Assembly: GCF_014199985.1 (NCBI RefSeq)
Contig: NZ_JACHOS010000015.1
Span: 87,295 to 151,294, forward strand
Direction of reading: 5' to 3'
DNA from: Methylorubrum rhodesianum
GTDB taxonomy: Bacteria > Pseudomonadota > Alphaproteobacteria > Rhizobiales > Beijerinckiaceae
DNA length: 64,000 bases
In this document: piece after piece, positions 17,213 to 26,482 of the stretch
Layout of the letters: each line of letters opens with the position of its first letter
Numbering within the stretch: position 1 is the stretch's first letter
Program-made: the position numbers and the translations under genes
Notes under the pieces: model-generated
The model's database searches: none
What the model was told of the DNA's origin: nothing
What the model saw: the letters and a program-made list of their open reading frames with translations, nothing else

Positions 17213-19051
17213 ATGACGACGCCTCCCCCCCGCTTCCAGACCTTCGACGATCCGAGCCACGCCAAGGGGCCCGAACGGATCGAGGCCCTGCGCGCCGCCC
17301 TGCGGGAGGTCGGCGCCGACGGCTTCGTAGTGCCGCGGGCCGACGAGCATCAATCGGAATACGTTCCCGCCGACGCGGAGCGTCTCGCCTGGCTCACCGG
17401 CTTCACCGGCTCGGCCGGCCTCGCGGCGGTGCTCGCCGACGAGGCCGCCCTGTTCGTCGATGGCCGCTACACGCTGCAGGCGCCGGAACAGGTCGATACC
17501 GCGACGGTCACGGTGGTGCCGCTCGCCGAGACGACGCCGGAGGCGTGGCTCGGGACGCATCTGAAACCGGGCCAGGTCCTTGCCTACGATCCCTGGCTCC
17601 ACACGCCCGACGGCGTGGCCCGCCTCGAGCGCGCCGCCACGAAGGCGGGCGCGTCGCTTCGCGCCGTGCCGGACAATCTCGTGGATGCGGTCTGGGCCGG
17701 GCGGCCCCGGCCACCGGCGGGTCGGGTCACAGTCCATCCCGACGATCTGGCGGGCGAAACGGTTCCCGAGAAGCTCGACCGCATCCGCGCCGCCCTCGTC
17801 CAGGGTGCGATCGACGTGCTCGTCATCTCCGATCCCCACAATCTCGCCTGGGCCTTCAATCTGCGCGGGGCCGACATCCCGCACACGCCCCTGGCGCTCG
17901 GATACGCCCTCGTTCCCCGCGAGGGACGCGCCGCGCTCTACCTCACCTCGGGGGCGATCGAGGCGGCCCTGCGCACGAGGCTCGAGCCGCTGGCGGATCT
18001 CCGGCCGCGGAGCGCCTTCACCGAGGATCTGGACGGCCTCTGCCGGAATGCCGCGCGGGTGCGGCTCGATGCGGCGACCGGCGCGGCGGCACTCAAGGAT
18101 GGCGTCGAGGCCGCCGGGGGCGTCGCCGATGTCGGTGCCGATCCGGTCACCGCGATGAAGGCGGTCAAGAACGCGGCCGAGATCGCCGGCGCCCGCGCCG
18201 CCCATCACCGCGACGGGCTCGCCGTGACGCGCTTCCTCGCCTGGCTCGATCGCGCCGCCGCCGAGGGCGTGAGCGAGATCGCCGCCGTCGAGGCGCTGGA
18301 GGATTTCCGCCGGGAGAGCGGCCTGCTGCGGGACGTGTCCTTCCCGACCATCTCCGGCTCGGGCCCGAACGGCGCCATCGTGCACTACCGCGTCACCCGC
18401 GCCACCGACCGCAAGGCCCGGCCCGGCGAACTCTTCCTGATCGATTCCGGTGCGCAATACGCCGACGGCACCACCGACATCACCCGAACCGTCGCGATCG
18501 GCACGCCGACCGACGAGATGCGCGACCGCTTCACCCGCGTGCTCAAGGGCCACATCGCCATTGCCCGCGCCGTCTTCCCCGAGGGGACGACGGGGGCGCA
18601 GATCGACGCCCTCGCCCGCATCGGCCTGTGGGAGGCCGGCCTCGATTACGATCACGGCACCGGCCACGGCGTCGGCGCCTTCCTCTCGGTCCATGAGGGG
18701 CCGCAGCGCATCGCCAAGACCGGCACGGTGGCGCTCAAGCCCGGCATGATCCTCTCGAACGAGCCGGGCTATTATCGCAGCCGCGCCTACGGCATCCGCA
18801 TCGAGAACCTGATCCTCGTCGAGGAGCGGACCATTCCCGGCGGCGACCGGCCGATGCTCGGCTTCGAGACCCTGACGCTCGCTCCGATCGACCGGCGCCT
18901 GATCGATCCGGCCCTGCTCGCACCGGCGGAGGCGGAATGGCTCGACGCCTACCATGCCCGGGTGCGCGAGGCGCTCGCTCCCGACCTCGACGGGCCGGTG
19001 CGGACTTGGCTGGAGGCGGCGACGCGGCCACTCGCCGAGGCCGCCGCGTGA
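17213..19051 (+). CDS. Xaa-Pro aminopeptidase (aminopeptidase P family, M24B)
   Basis: A 612-residue cytosolic metallopeptidase that removes N-terminal residues before proline. It has two creatinase-like N-terminal domains (about 1-310) and a pita-bread M24 catalytic domain (about 320-560). Metal ligands are visible: Asp in LFLIDSGAQYADG (near 411) and TTDITRTV (near 422), His in HGTGHGVGAF (near 485), Glu in ILSNEPGYYR and Glu in IENLILVEE. The long three-domain form resembles eukaryotic-type APP common in alphaproteobacteria. Its TGA overlaps the GTG of the next gene, indicating translational coupling. Confidence 0.94.
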   Translation: MTTPPPRFQTFDDPSHAKGPERIEALRAALREVGADGFVVPRADEHQSEYVPADAERLAWLTGFTGSAGLAAVLADEAALFVDGRYTLQAPEQVDTATVTVVPLAETTPEAWLGTHLKPGQVLAYDPWLHTPDGVARLERAATKAGASLRAVPDNLVDAVWAGRPRPPAGRVTVHPDDLAGETVPEKLDRIRAALVQGAIDVLVISDPHNLAWAFNLRGADIPHTPLALGYALVPREGRAALYLTSGAIEAALRTRLEPLADLRPRSAFTEDLDGLCRNAARVRLDAATGAAALKDGVEAAGGVADVGADPVTAMKAVKNAAEIAGARAAHHRDGLAVTRFLAWLDRAAAEGVSEIAAVEALEDFRRESGLLRDVSFPTISGSGPNGAIVHYRVTRATDRKARPGELFLIDSGAQYADGTTDITRTVAIGTPTDEMRDRFTRVLKGHIAIARAVFPEGTTGAQIDALARIGLWEAGLDYDHGTGHGVGAFLSVHEGPQRIAKTGTVALKPGMILSNEPGYYRSRAYGIRIENLILVEERTIPGGDRPMLGFETLTLAPIDRRLIDPALLAPAEAEWLDAYHARVREALAPDLDGPVRTWLEAATRPLAEAAA

Positions 19052-19527
19052 ACGCGCCCACCCGCCCCGCGATCCTGTTCGTCTGTCTCGGCAACATCTG
19101 CCGTTCGCCGCTCGCCGAAGCCGCCTTCAGGAGCGAGGCGGCGCGGATCGGGCTCGACGTGACGGTCGATTCCGCCGGCACCAGCGACTGGCATGTGGGC
19201 GAGCCGCCCGACGCCCGCGCGATCGCCGTGGCGCGGACGCACGGCGTCGAGATCGCCGGCTATCGCGGGCGTCAGGTGACGCCGGACGATTTTGAGCGGT
19301 TCGACCACGTCGTCGCCCTGGATCTCGCCAACCTCGCCAAGTTGCGCGCCCTGCGGCCGGCCGGTTCACGGGCCGCGTTGAGCCTGCTCCTCGACCATGT
19401 GCCGGGCCGGGAGGGCGAGCCGGTGGCCGACCCGTATTACGGAGCGGACGACGGCTTCGACACCACCTGGGACGACGTGACGGCGGGCGCCCGCGCCCTC
19501 GCCCGCCGCTTGGCGGGGCCGGAATGA
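19048..19527 (+). CDS. Low-molecular-weight protein-tyrosine phosphatase
   Basis: A 159-residue protein starting at GTG 19048, which overlaps the upstream TGA (GTGA). The active-site P-loop is at the N-terminus (FVCLGNICRSPLAEAAF; Cys-x5-Arg-Ser), and the general acid Asp is in VADPYYG. Family members dephosphorylate phosphotyrosine. In bacteria, some members encoded next to fructosamine-3-kinase-like genes act on ribulosamine 5-phosphates. The next gene, a fructosamine-kinase-like protein, overlaps by ATGA, which fits that second role. Confidence 0.93.
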   Translation: MNAPTRPAILFVCLGNICRSPLAEAAFRSEAARIGLDVTVDSAGTSDWHVGEPPDARAIAVARTHGVEIAGYRGRQVTPDDFERFDHVVALDLANLAKLRALRPAGSRAALSLLLDHVPGREGEPVADPYYGADDGFDTTWDDVTAGARALARRLAGPE

Positions 19528-20330
19528 ACGTCCTCGCCCGCCGGGCGGCGGACCTGCTCGGCGTCTCCGTCGCCGAGGCTCGGCCGATGGCGGGCGGCGA
19601 TCTGTCCCAATGCATGCGCCTGCGGCTGGAGGACGGACGCGTGGCGGTGGCCAAGACCGGACCGGCGCCGCCGGAGGAGGCCCGGATGCTCGCGGCCATC
19701 GCCGCGACCGGCGCGCCCGCCCCCGCCGTGCTGGCCGTGGACGCGACGCTGCTCGTCCTCGAAGCCCTGCCCGATACCGGTGCCGGGCCGGGCGCCGAGG
19801 CCGATCTCGGTCGGGTCGTTGCCCGCTTGCACGCCGCCACGGGCGAGGGCTACGGCTGGCACGCCGACTACGCCTTCGGTCCCGTGGCCATCGCGAATGC
19901 GTGGGCGGACGACTGGCCCGCCTTCTGGGGCGAGCGCCGCCTGCTCTGTCATGCCGGCCACCTCCCCGCCCCGCTGTTCCGGCGGGTCGAGCGGCTGGCG
20001 GGAGACCTGAGGAGCCGCCTGCCGGAACGGCCCCGCGCCGCCCTGCTCCACGGTGACCTGTGGAGCGGCAACGTCCTCACCGCCGGCGACCGGGTCTCGG
20101 GACTGATCGATCCGGCCTGCTATTACGGTCATGCCGAAGTCGATCTGGCGATGCTGAGCCTGTTCGGCCGTCCCGGTCCCGCGTTCCGCATCGCCTATGG
20201 GCCGTCGGAACCCGGCGCGTCGGAGCGTGCGCCGATCTACAAGCTCTGGCCGGCGCTGGTGCATCGGCGCCTGTTCGGCGCCGGCTACGACGGCATGGTC
20301 GAAGGGTGTCTGGAGGCGGCCGGCGTCTGA
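19524..20330 (+). CDS. Fructosamine/ribulosamine kinase family protein
   Basis: A 268-residue protein of the aminoglycoside-phosphotransferase-like fold. The catalytic loop ALLHGDLWSGNVLT and the metal-binding SGLIDPACYYGHAEVDLAML are diagnostic of the FN3K family. ATP-binding Lys is probably in RVAVAKTG. Bacterial members phosphorylate ribulosamines or erythrulosamines on protein lysines so that the adduct falls off (deglycation). ATG 19524 overlaps the phosphatase TGA (ATGA), so the two are translationally coupled. Substrate specificity cannot be told from sequence. Confidence 0.92.
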   Translation: MNVLARRAADLLGVSVAEARPMAGGDLSQCMRLRLEDGRVAVAKTGPAPPEEARMLAAIAATGAPAPAVLAVDATLLVLEALPDTGAGPGAEADLGRVVARLHAATGEGYGWHADYAFGPVAIANAWADDWPAFWGERRLLCHAGHLPAPLFRRVERLAGDLRSRLPERPRAALLHGDLWSGNVLTAGDRVSGLIDPACYYGHAEVDLAMLSLFGRPGPAFRIAYGPSEPGASERAPIYKLWPALVHRRLFGAGYDGMVEGCLEAAGV

Positions 20331-20396
20331 CCCCGCGCCCCTCCGGAAAGGAGGCTGCCGGCGTCCGGCGGCGACGCCTCGTGCGAAAAAATCCGC

Positions 20397-20780
20397 TCAG
20401 AACATTCCGTTCGGATGGGCGGAGGTCTCGGGCAGGATCTGCAGCACGTCCCAGTGCTCGACGATCCGGCCGGCGGCATCGAGCCGGAAGATGTCGATGG
20501 CCGCGTAGTCGTGGTTGCCCGGCCAGTGCTGGAGACAGTGCAGCACGACGAGATCGCCCTCGGCGATCGCCCGCTTCACCTCGACCCGCTTGCCCGGCCA
20601 TTCGCGGGCCATGCGCTCGAAATAGGCGATGAAGCCGTCCTTGCCGCTGGCGACGTGCGGGTTGTGCTGAATGTACTCCTCGCCGGCATAGCGCTCGATC
20701 GCCTCGCGCGGCCGGCACTCGTTGAACATCAGGTCGTAGAAGGCGATGGCATTCGCCTTGTTCGTCGCGAGATCGGTCAT
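20397..20780 (-). CDS. SnoaL/NTF2-like ester cyclase family protein
   Basis: A 127-residue protein from ATG 20780 with CGGAGA upstream. The alpha+beta cone fold of the SnoaL/NTF2 superfamily is indicated by AIAFYDLMFNECRPREAIER, YIQHNPHVASGKDGF and the C-terminal strands IDIFRLDAAGRIVEHWDVLQ. These proteins are often polyketide cyclases in name but act on diverse or unknown small molecules in proteobacteria. It is convergent with the FN3K-like gene and is not obviously part of an operon. Confidence 0.85.
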   Translation of the reverse strand: MTDLATNKANAIAFYDLMFNECRPREAIERYAGEEYIQHNPHVASGKDGFIAYFERMAREWPGKRVEVKRAIAEGDLVVLHCLQHWPGNHDYAAIDIFRLDAAGRIVEHWDVLQILPETSAHPNGMF

Positions 20781-21001
20781 GCGGTCTCCGGGCGTGGACG
20801 GACCCGATCGTGCGACCATGAGCGGATGCACGTGGCCGCACGCCGCCCATCATGCCCGAACGGCGAAGGTTCGTCGTCAGCCCTGAAGCCGGAGCGGCGC
20901 GAAATCCGTCGCCACGTCGAACGCCAGGGCGACTGGGTCGACCTGCTCGGCCGCGGGCTCGATCCCAACGGGTCGGAGCGACGCCGGAGGCGGAACGGCC
21001 C

Positions 21002-23128
21002 CTACTCCGCCGGCGCCGGCATCGCCGACATCCGCGGCTCGAACCGGCCCTCGCCCGTCGGCTTCATCTCCACGCGCCGGTCGTGGTGCTTGTTCAGGGT
21101 CGAGCGGTGGCCGATCGAGACGATGGTGGTGCCGGGCAGGGTCTCGCGCAGCATCCGGTAGATCTCGGCCTCGGTCTCCTCGTCGAGGGCGGCGGTCGAT
21201 TCGTCGAGAAACAGCCAGTCGGGCTTAGCCAGGATCGCCCGGGCGATGGCGAGGCGCTGCTGCTCGCCGCCCGACAGGCGGCGGTCCCAGGTATCGACCA
21301 TGTCGAGCTGATCGGCGAGCTGCGGCAGCCGCGCGGCGCGCAACGCCTCGCGGATCGCCTCGTCGGAGAAATGATCGACGGTGTGCGGATAGGCCACCGC
21401 GCCGCGCAGGGTGCCGAGCGGGAGATAGGGCCGCTGCGGCAGGACCAGCGCCGATTGTCCGGCCGGCACGTCGACCCGGCCCTTGCCGAACGGCCAGATC
21501 CCGGCGATCGCCCGGAACAGGGTCGACTTGCCCGAGCCCGAGGGGCCGGTGACCAGGGTCGCGCCGCTCTTCGGAAGTTCGAACGCGCCCGCCTGCACGA
21601 TCTCGCGGCCGTCGGGGAGGGCCAAAGTCAGGTCGCGGGCGGTCACGGCACCGGCGGTGTCGTTGCCGTTGGCAAGGCCGTAGCCGGCGCCCGCCAGCGC
21701 CTCCGCCTTGGTCATCGCCCGCTTGAACGAGCCGAGACGGATGGTGTTCGCCTTGTAGGCGGCGAGGATGGTGTAGGAGTTGATGAAGAAGTTCAGCGAG
21801 TTCTGGACGTTGCTGAACGCGTTCGACGTCTGCTGCAGGGCGCCCAGGGTGATCTTCTTGGCGAAGAACGACGGGGCGGCGATGACGAGCGGGAAGATCG
21901 TGCTCGCCTGCCGGTAGCTGAAGGTGAAGGCGATCAGCTTGATGCGCCGGAAGATGATGCCGACGTAGTTGTCGACGATGGCGTGGAACAGGGTGGCGAG
22001 GCGCGAGGATTCGGCCCGCTCGCCCCGCAGCAGCGCGATCTGCTCCGAGTAGATGCGGTTGCGCGCCAGCGCGAATCGGAAGTCCGCCTCGACCTGCTCC
22101 TGCCGGTAGTCGAGGCCGATCAGCGGCTTGCCGATCAGGTGGGTCAGCCAGGTGCCGACCACCGCGTAGGCGATCACCAGCCAGACCAGGAAGCCGGGGA
22201 TCACCGTGTCGGTGAAGGGCAGCACGAAGTCGCGCGAGAGCGTCCATAGAATGACGATGAAGGAGACGAGCTGCGCGGCCTGCGACAGGAGCCGGGTCGA
22301 GAGCGTCGTGGTCTGGGCGATGAAGTTGTTGACGTCCGACTGGATGCGCTGATCCGGGTTGTCGGCGTGCTCGTCGACGAAGGGGATGCGGTAATGCGTG
22401 CCCTGCCCCAGCCAGCGCTCGTACAGGTTGTGGGTGAGCCAGGTGCGCCAGCGCAGCTGCAGCCCCGAATCGACGTAGATGTCGAACATGCCGATCACGA
22501 CGTTGAGGATCGCCAGCGGTACGAAGATGTAGCCGAGCTGGTACCAGAAGGCCGCCGCGTCGAACTCCTGCAGCGCGTTGTACATGTCGCGGTAGAAGAA
22601 GTTGAACCGCAGGGTCAGCGCCACGTCGGCGAAGTTCACGAAGATCGACAGCGCCACGAGATTGCGGCCGATCTGCCCTTCCGTACGCCCGAAGCGGCGG
22701 AACATCCCGATCTCCCGGCTCGGGGCGTCGTGGCTGGCGAAGTAGGGGTCGGCGATCAGGGTGATGTCCCGGATCGGCTTCCAGTGGGAGATGGCCAGCA
22801 CGATGCCGCCGAACACCACCGATCCGGTCGCCGCGAAATCCGGCGGCAGCAGCGCCGCGACGGTCGCGGGCAGCGCGCCCATGGCGGCGAGCATCTTGGC
22901 GCCGGCCAGCACGAGGTAGCCGATCCCGTACACCGAGACGAAGATCTTGAGATAGGCCGAGAGGTTGTGCGAGGCGACGAGGATGCCCGCCATCGCGAAG
23001 CCCGCGAGCGAGACGTAGAGCGGCGGGCTCGGAATTCCCGGCAAGATCACGGGGATGGCCAGCAGCAGGAGCGCGAAGAGCGCCGTGAGCACGGCCTGGA
23101 TGCCGAGCCTGCTCTTGAATGCGGCCAC
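21002..23128 (-). CDS. SbmA/BacA-like ABC transporter with fused ATPase (YddA/ABCD type)
   Basis: A 708-residue half-transporter. The N-terminal six-helix membrane domain of the SbmA/BacA type (about 1-480) contains FADVALTLRFNFFYRDMYNA and NPDQRIQSDVNNF. The C-terminal nucleotide-binding domain has Walker A GPSGSGKSTLFR, signature LSGGEQQRLAIARA and Walker B DWLFLDESTAALDE. Relatives move peptides, vitamin B12 or very-long-chain acyl groups, and substrate is not predictable here. GTG 23128 is chosen because AAGGAG lies 9 bases upstream; an earlier GTG at 23152 overlaps that site. Monocistronic by spacing. Confidence 0.92.
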   Translation of the reverse strand: MAAFKSRLGIQAVLTALFALLLLAIPVILPGIPSPPLYVSLAGFAMAGILVASHNLSAYLKIFVSVYGIGYLVLAGAKMLAAMGALPATVAALLPPDFAATGSVVFGGIVLAISHWKPIRDITLIADPYFASHDAPSREIGMFRRFGRTEGQIGRNLVALSIFVNFADVALTLRFNFFYRDMYNALQEFDAAAFWYQLGYIFVPLAILNVVIGMFDIYVDSGLQLRWRTWLTHNLYERWLGQGTHYRIPFVDEHADNPDQRIQSDVNNFIAQTTTLSTRLLSQAAQLVSFIVILWTLSRDFVLPFTDTVIPGFLVWLVIAYAVVGTWLTHLIGKPLIGLDYRQEQVEADFRFALARNRIYSEQIALLRGERAESSRLATLFHAIVDNYVGIIFRRIKLIAFTFSYRQASTIFPLVIAAPSFFAKKITLGALQQTSNAFSNVQNSLNFFINSYTILAAYKANTIRLGSFKRAMTKAEALAGAGYGLANGNDTAGAVTARDLTLALPDGREIVQAGAFELPKSGATLVTGPSGSGKSTLFRAIAGIWPFGKGRVDVPAGQSALVLPQRPYLPLGTLRGAVAYPHTVDHFSDEAIREALRAARLPQLADQLDMVDTWDRRLSGGEQQRLAIARAILAKPDWLFLDESTAALDEETEAEIYRMLRETLPGTTIVSIGHRSTLNKHHDRRVEMKPTGEGRFEPRMSAMPAPAE

Positions 23129-23374
23129 GCGGATCACTCCTTCTCGCTGCACCGGCTCCGCCCATCCTCGTGTCGGATGAGACGCCGGCCGCCGGGTTCA
23201 ATCGCCGAATGCGGCGCCCCTGGCTATCCGTCGTGGCGAGAACGTGGCGCGGGACGGCACCTGTCACGTGAAATTTCGGTCATGTCGTGGCCTGGAGCGG
23301 TCGCTCATCAGCGTTGCGGACCGCCGGGTGCGACACCGTGAACAGGTGCCGAGCCTGCCCCGGCTCAGCCGTGG

Positions 23375-23704
23375 TCAGTTCGCGTCCCAGTTCCAGTCGC
23401 CGTAATCCGGCTCGCGGCAGCGGTAGCCGATCGGGCATTGCGGGTTGTCGCGGGTGGGGACGAAGCGCAGTTCGGCGATCTCGGTGAGCTCGCAGAAGCT
23501 GCGGTCGCGCACGAAGCGTTCGGGCGGGCGCCCGCCGAAACCGAGCGTCACCGCGCCTTCCGCCTTCACCATGGCCATCGCCTCCGCACAGGTCGGCCGG
23601 GCCGCCTGCGTGCGCGGCTGGGCGAAGGCGGGAGAGAGGGCGAAGGGCGACGTCAGAAGGGGCGCCAGTGCCGAGCCGAGAACGGCGAGGGTGACAGGTT
23701 TCAT
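23375..23704 (-). CDS. Small secreted protein, 109 aa
   Basis: A Sec signal peptide (MKPVTLAVLGSALAPLLTSP, cleavage likely after AFA near residue 28) is followed by an about 80-residue mature part with four Cys (TCAEAMAMVKAEGAV, SFCELTEI, NPQCPIGYRCREPDYGDW) that could form two disulfides. The ribosome site is weak. I recognise no characterised family; similar short Cys-containing periplasmic proteins are common in Methylobacteriaceae. Function unknown. Confidence 0.75.
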   Translation of the reverse strand: MKPVTLAVLGSALAPLLTSPFALSPAFAQPRTQAARPTCAEAMAMVKAEGAVTLGFGGRPPERFVRDRSFCELTEIAELRFVPTRDNPQCPIGYRCREPDYGDWNWDAN

Positions 23705-24014
23705 CACGCGGGTACGGCCGACGGCCGGTCGCGGCCGCCAAGCTTGACCATGGCAGGTTCCGCCTGCGCCGGGAAGGGGTTGCCGTGCCTCTGCCGCATT
23801 CGAAGAGTCTATCCTGGCTCCGGGGGTCGTGAGGGGCCCTTCCGGTCCACGCCGCCCTGCGACCGGGGCCGAATCATCCGGCGGATCGGAGCGGAGCCGA
23901 GCCATGCGGGCCTGGGGATCCTCGACCTTGAGGCGGTGCCGCCGAAGATGTCGGAGCATCGGCTGAGACGTGCCCGCGCTGCTCGATTGCTGAAAGCTAA
24001 GTTCGGACGCTAGG
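23705..24014. other. Divergent intergenic region
   Basis: About 310 bp between two divergent envelope-protein genes. It must carry promoters for both; I see no palindrome, RNA gene or additional coding frame that stands out. Confidence 0.45.
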
Positions 24015-24716
24015 ATGACGATGTCGGGAGCAGAGGCGCACGAGACGGCGTTCGGGGCAACGATGGCGGAAGGCGCGCAGATCGTGGACGGGAAAGACGC
24101 GACGCGGGAGGCTCCCTCCCCCGCCCTGTCGCGACGCTTGATGATCCCCGTCATCCTCGCCGCGGGCTGGGGTGCCCTGTTCGCTTACACGCTGATCGTG
24201 CTCACCGATGACGGGCCGGTGGCGGCGCAGGCCGGGCACACGCGGCTCGCGGCGGCGGACGGGATCGACCTGCCGGAGGTGCGCCTGCCCGAACCGGAGC
24301 GGCCGGCCGCGCCTGCCGCCCATTCTCAGCCGCGGGTGCTCACGGTCGCCGCGCCCGCCCTGCCGCTGGACACCGTCGTGGCCCCGGTAGAGCCACGGCC
24401 CGCCGCGCCGCTGGTGGAGCGGGCGGCCTTCGTCGGCGTCTGGGGGCCGACCCCGGTCGCCTGCGGCCAGCGCCAGCGCCGCCGCGGCTTCCTGCCCGCC
24501 ACCATCACCGAGGATGGTGCCAAGGCCGGGCGCACCGTCTGCCGCTTCCGCAACAACCGCCGCGAGGGCAGTGCCTGGACCATGGCCGCCGATTGCAGCG
24601 AGCGCGGCCGGCGCTGGACCTCCCAGGTCCGTCTTCTCGTCGAGCATGACCGGCTCACCTGGACCAGCGGCAAGGGACAGGCGAACTACATCCGCTGCGG
24701 ACGCCGGTCCGATTGA
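24015..24716 (+). CDS. Single-pass membrane protein with extracytoplasmic Cys-containing domain
   Basis: A 233-residue protein. A cytoplasmic head (about 1-42) is followed by one transmembrane helix (about 43-63; MIPVILAAGWGALFAYTLIV), a Pro/Ala-rich linker, and a C-terminal domain (about 137-230). That domain contains FVGVWGPTPVACGQRQ, GFLPATITEDGAKAGRTVC, DCSERGR and YIRCGRR, with four Cys likely paired outside the cytoplasm. Similar domains occur in alphaproteobacterial secreted proteins of unknown role. Start at ATG 24015; an ATG two codons later is also possible. Confidence 0.75.
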   Translation: MTMSGAEAHETAFGATMAEGAQIVDGKDATREAPSPALSRRLMIPVILAAGWGALFAYTLIVLTDDGPVAAQAGHTRLAAADGIDLPEVRLPEPERPAAPAAHSQPRVLTVAAPALPLDTVVAPVEPRPAAPLVERAAFVGVWGPTPVACGQRQRRRGFLPATITEDGAKAGRTVCRFRNNRREGSAWTMAADCSERGRRWTSQVRLLVEHDRLTWTSGKGQANYIRCGRRSD

Positions 24717-24782
24717 GGCTTCCGCCTCCGTTCCCGCATCGCCTGTTGCCGGGAAGCGGCGGCCACGACCCGGGACGAAGCG

Positions 24783-25706
24783 TCAGGCGGCATCGGCCAC
24801 GGCAAACCGCAGCCGCAGCGCGCCGGCCCGGAACACGACCCGCTCCGGCACGAACCGCCACAGGCGCTCGGCACCCGCGATCCGTTCATCCGGCTCCGGA
24901 TCGAGCACGACCTCGGTGCGCCCGCTCATCTGCAGCAGATCGCCGGTCGCGAAATCCGGAAAGACGAGCCCCGCCCGCGGGTTCTCCAGCATGTTGCCCA
25001 GCGTGTTGAAGAAGCGGTTGCCGGAATAGTCGGGGATCGTGAGGCGGCCGTCCGCTCCGACCCGCACGAACCCGGCCGGCCCGCCGCGGTGCGAGACATC
25101 GACCTGCCGCCGCCCGCCCGCTTCCTCGACGGCGCTCGCGACGAAAAAGGTTTCCGCGGCCGCGACGACCGCCCGCGCCGCCGCGTCGAGCCGCTCCGAC
25201 ACGAGGGGCCGGGGGCGGGCCGCCCGCGGCAGGTCCGGCCCCACTTCGTGCCGGCTGCGGATGTATTGCGGGCAGTTCCCGAAACTCTGTTCGACGCGGA
25301 CCGTGAAACCCTCCGGACCGCTCCGCTCGATCCGCCCGTTCAGGCGGTTGCGGCGGCGCGTGGCCAGTTCGATCCCGAGCAGGGCCACGCCGTCCCCGTC
25401 CAGCAAGCCGGCCTCGGCCGGGTCGTCGGCATCGCGCGGCGCCTCGACACGGAGATGGAACGGATCCGGCGCGTGGAGGAAACCCGGCGCACCCTCCCGC
25501 AGCGTCGCCCAGGGGCGGCCCTCCCCATCCACGCTTCCGATCACCGCGAAGGGCAGGAGCGGGAAGAACGCCCGATGCTGCGCGTTCAAGTGATCGCGGA
25601 TCACCCGCGGGCCGAGTTCCGCCAGTCGTCCGGCGAGGCCGACGCTCTCTTGGATCGCCACCTCGCCCCGGTGCCAGGGCGAGGCCGCCGCGTGCTGCGC
25701 GCTCAT
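24783..25706 (-). CDS. Pyridoxamine 5'-phosphate oxidase family flavin-binding protein
   Basis: A 307-residue protein with two split-barrel-like parts. Relevant segments are FPLLPFAVIGSVDGEGRPWA, RVEQSFGNCPQYIRSRHEV and SHRGGPAGFVRVG. The pattern IPDYSGNRFFNTLGNMLENP then AGLVFPDFATGDLLQMSGRT is typical of FMN-binding PNPOx-like proteins fused as FAD/FMN-binding oxidoreductases. Its ATG (25706) overlaps the TGA of the upstream glutathione-S-transferase gene, so the two are translationally coupled and likely share a detoxification role. True PNP oxidase activity is unlikely given the length and different active-site region. Confidence 0.88.
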   Translation of the reverse strand: MSAQHAAASPWHRGEVAIQESVGLAGRLAELGPRVIRDHLNAQHRAFFPLLPFAVIGSVDGEGRPWATLREGAPGFLHAPDPFHLRVEAPRDADDPAEAGLLDGDGVALLGIELATRRRNRLNGRIERSGPEGFTVRVEQSFGNCPQYIRSRHEVGPDLPRAARPRPLVSERLDAAARAVVAAAETFFVASAVEEAGGRRQVDVSHRGGPAGFVRVGADGRLTIPDYSGNRFFNTLGNMLENPRAGLVFPDFATGDLLQMSGRTEVVLDPEPDERIAGAERLWRFVPERVVFRAGALRLRFAVADAA

Positions 25707-26329
25707 GCCGGGCCTCCCGCCGCGTTCAGGCCGACCGGCGAGGCCGGCAGCGCCACGAAGCCGGGCAGCGCCTCGATGCGGGCGAGCCACGCGCGGACAT
25801 GCCCGTAGGCCGCGAGATCGACATTCCCCTCAGGGGCTGCGGCGATATAGCTGTAGAGCGCCACGTCGGCGATGGTCGGGCGCTCGGCGGCGAGCCAGTC
25901 GCGGGACGACAGTTCCGCATCGATCAGCGCCAGGATCCGATGGGCGCGGGCGATCACCTCCTCCGCATCGAAGGCGGCCCCGAACAGCGTGACGAGCCGG
26001 GCGGCGCAGGGACCGAAGGCGATGGGTCCGGCCGCGACGGAGAGCCAGCGCTGGACACGTGCCGCCCCTTCCGCGTCCTCGGGCAGCCAATCGCCGCGCC
26101 CGAGCTTCTTGGCGAGGTAGACGAGAATGGCGTTCGAATCCGGTACGATCACGCCATCATCGTCGAGGACGGGAACCTGCCCGAACGGATTGATCGCCAG
26201 GAAGTCCGGCGAGCGGTTCTGTCCGCCGGCGAAATCGACCTCGACGGCCTCGTAGGGCTGGCCGACCAGCGACAGGAACAGGCGCGCCCGGTGGGCATGG
26301 CCCGAGAGCGTCAGGCTGTAGAGCTTCAT
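25703..26329 (-). CDS. Glutathione S-transferase family protein
   Basis: A 208-residue soluble protein. The N-terminal thioredoxin-like domain (1-80) begins MKLYSLTLSGHAHRARLFLS and contains NPFGQVPVLDDDG plus the glutathione-binding PDSNAILVYLAKKL. The C-terminal all-helical domain (about 90-200) includes RPTIADVALYSYIAAAPEG. The active-site Ser/Thr is near residue 7-9. First gene of a two-gene unit with the PNPOx-like protein, divergent from a LysR regulator that probably controls it. Confidence 0.93.
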   Translation of the reverse strand: MKLYSLTLSGHAHRARLFLSLVGQPYEAVEVDFAGGQNRSPDFLAINPFGQVPVLDDDGVIVPDSNAILVYLAKKLGRGDWLPEDAEGAARVQRWLSVAAGPIAFGPCAARLVTLFGAAFDAEEVIARAHRILALIDAELSSRDWLAAERPTIADVALYSYIAAAPEGNVDLAAYGHVRAWLARIEALPGFVALPASPVGLNAAGGPA

Positions 26330-26482
26330 GATCTCGTCTCCTCCGGCCGGGGGCCGGCCATGGCGCGATCACACTCCCTCTCGACGGCGCGGTGAACCCG
26401 TGTTGTCGGCAAGCGACTGTTGCGGCGTGTGGAATAATCGTCATTCTGGCCCGCCACGAAAGAGCGGGCGGTAGGAACCTCC

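Noticed and set aside
20781..21001. Plus-strand frame through the gap before the SbmA-like gene
   Set aside because: It continues far into the ABC transporter gene in antisense and contains no motif; considered a shadow.
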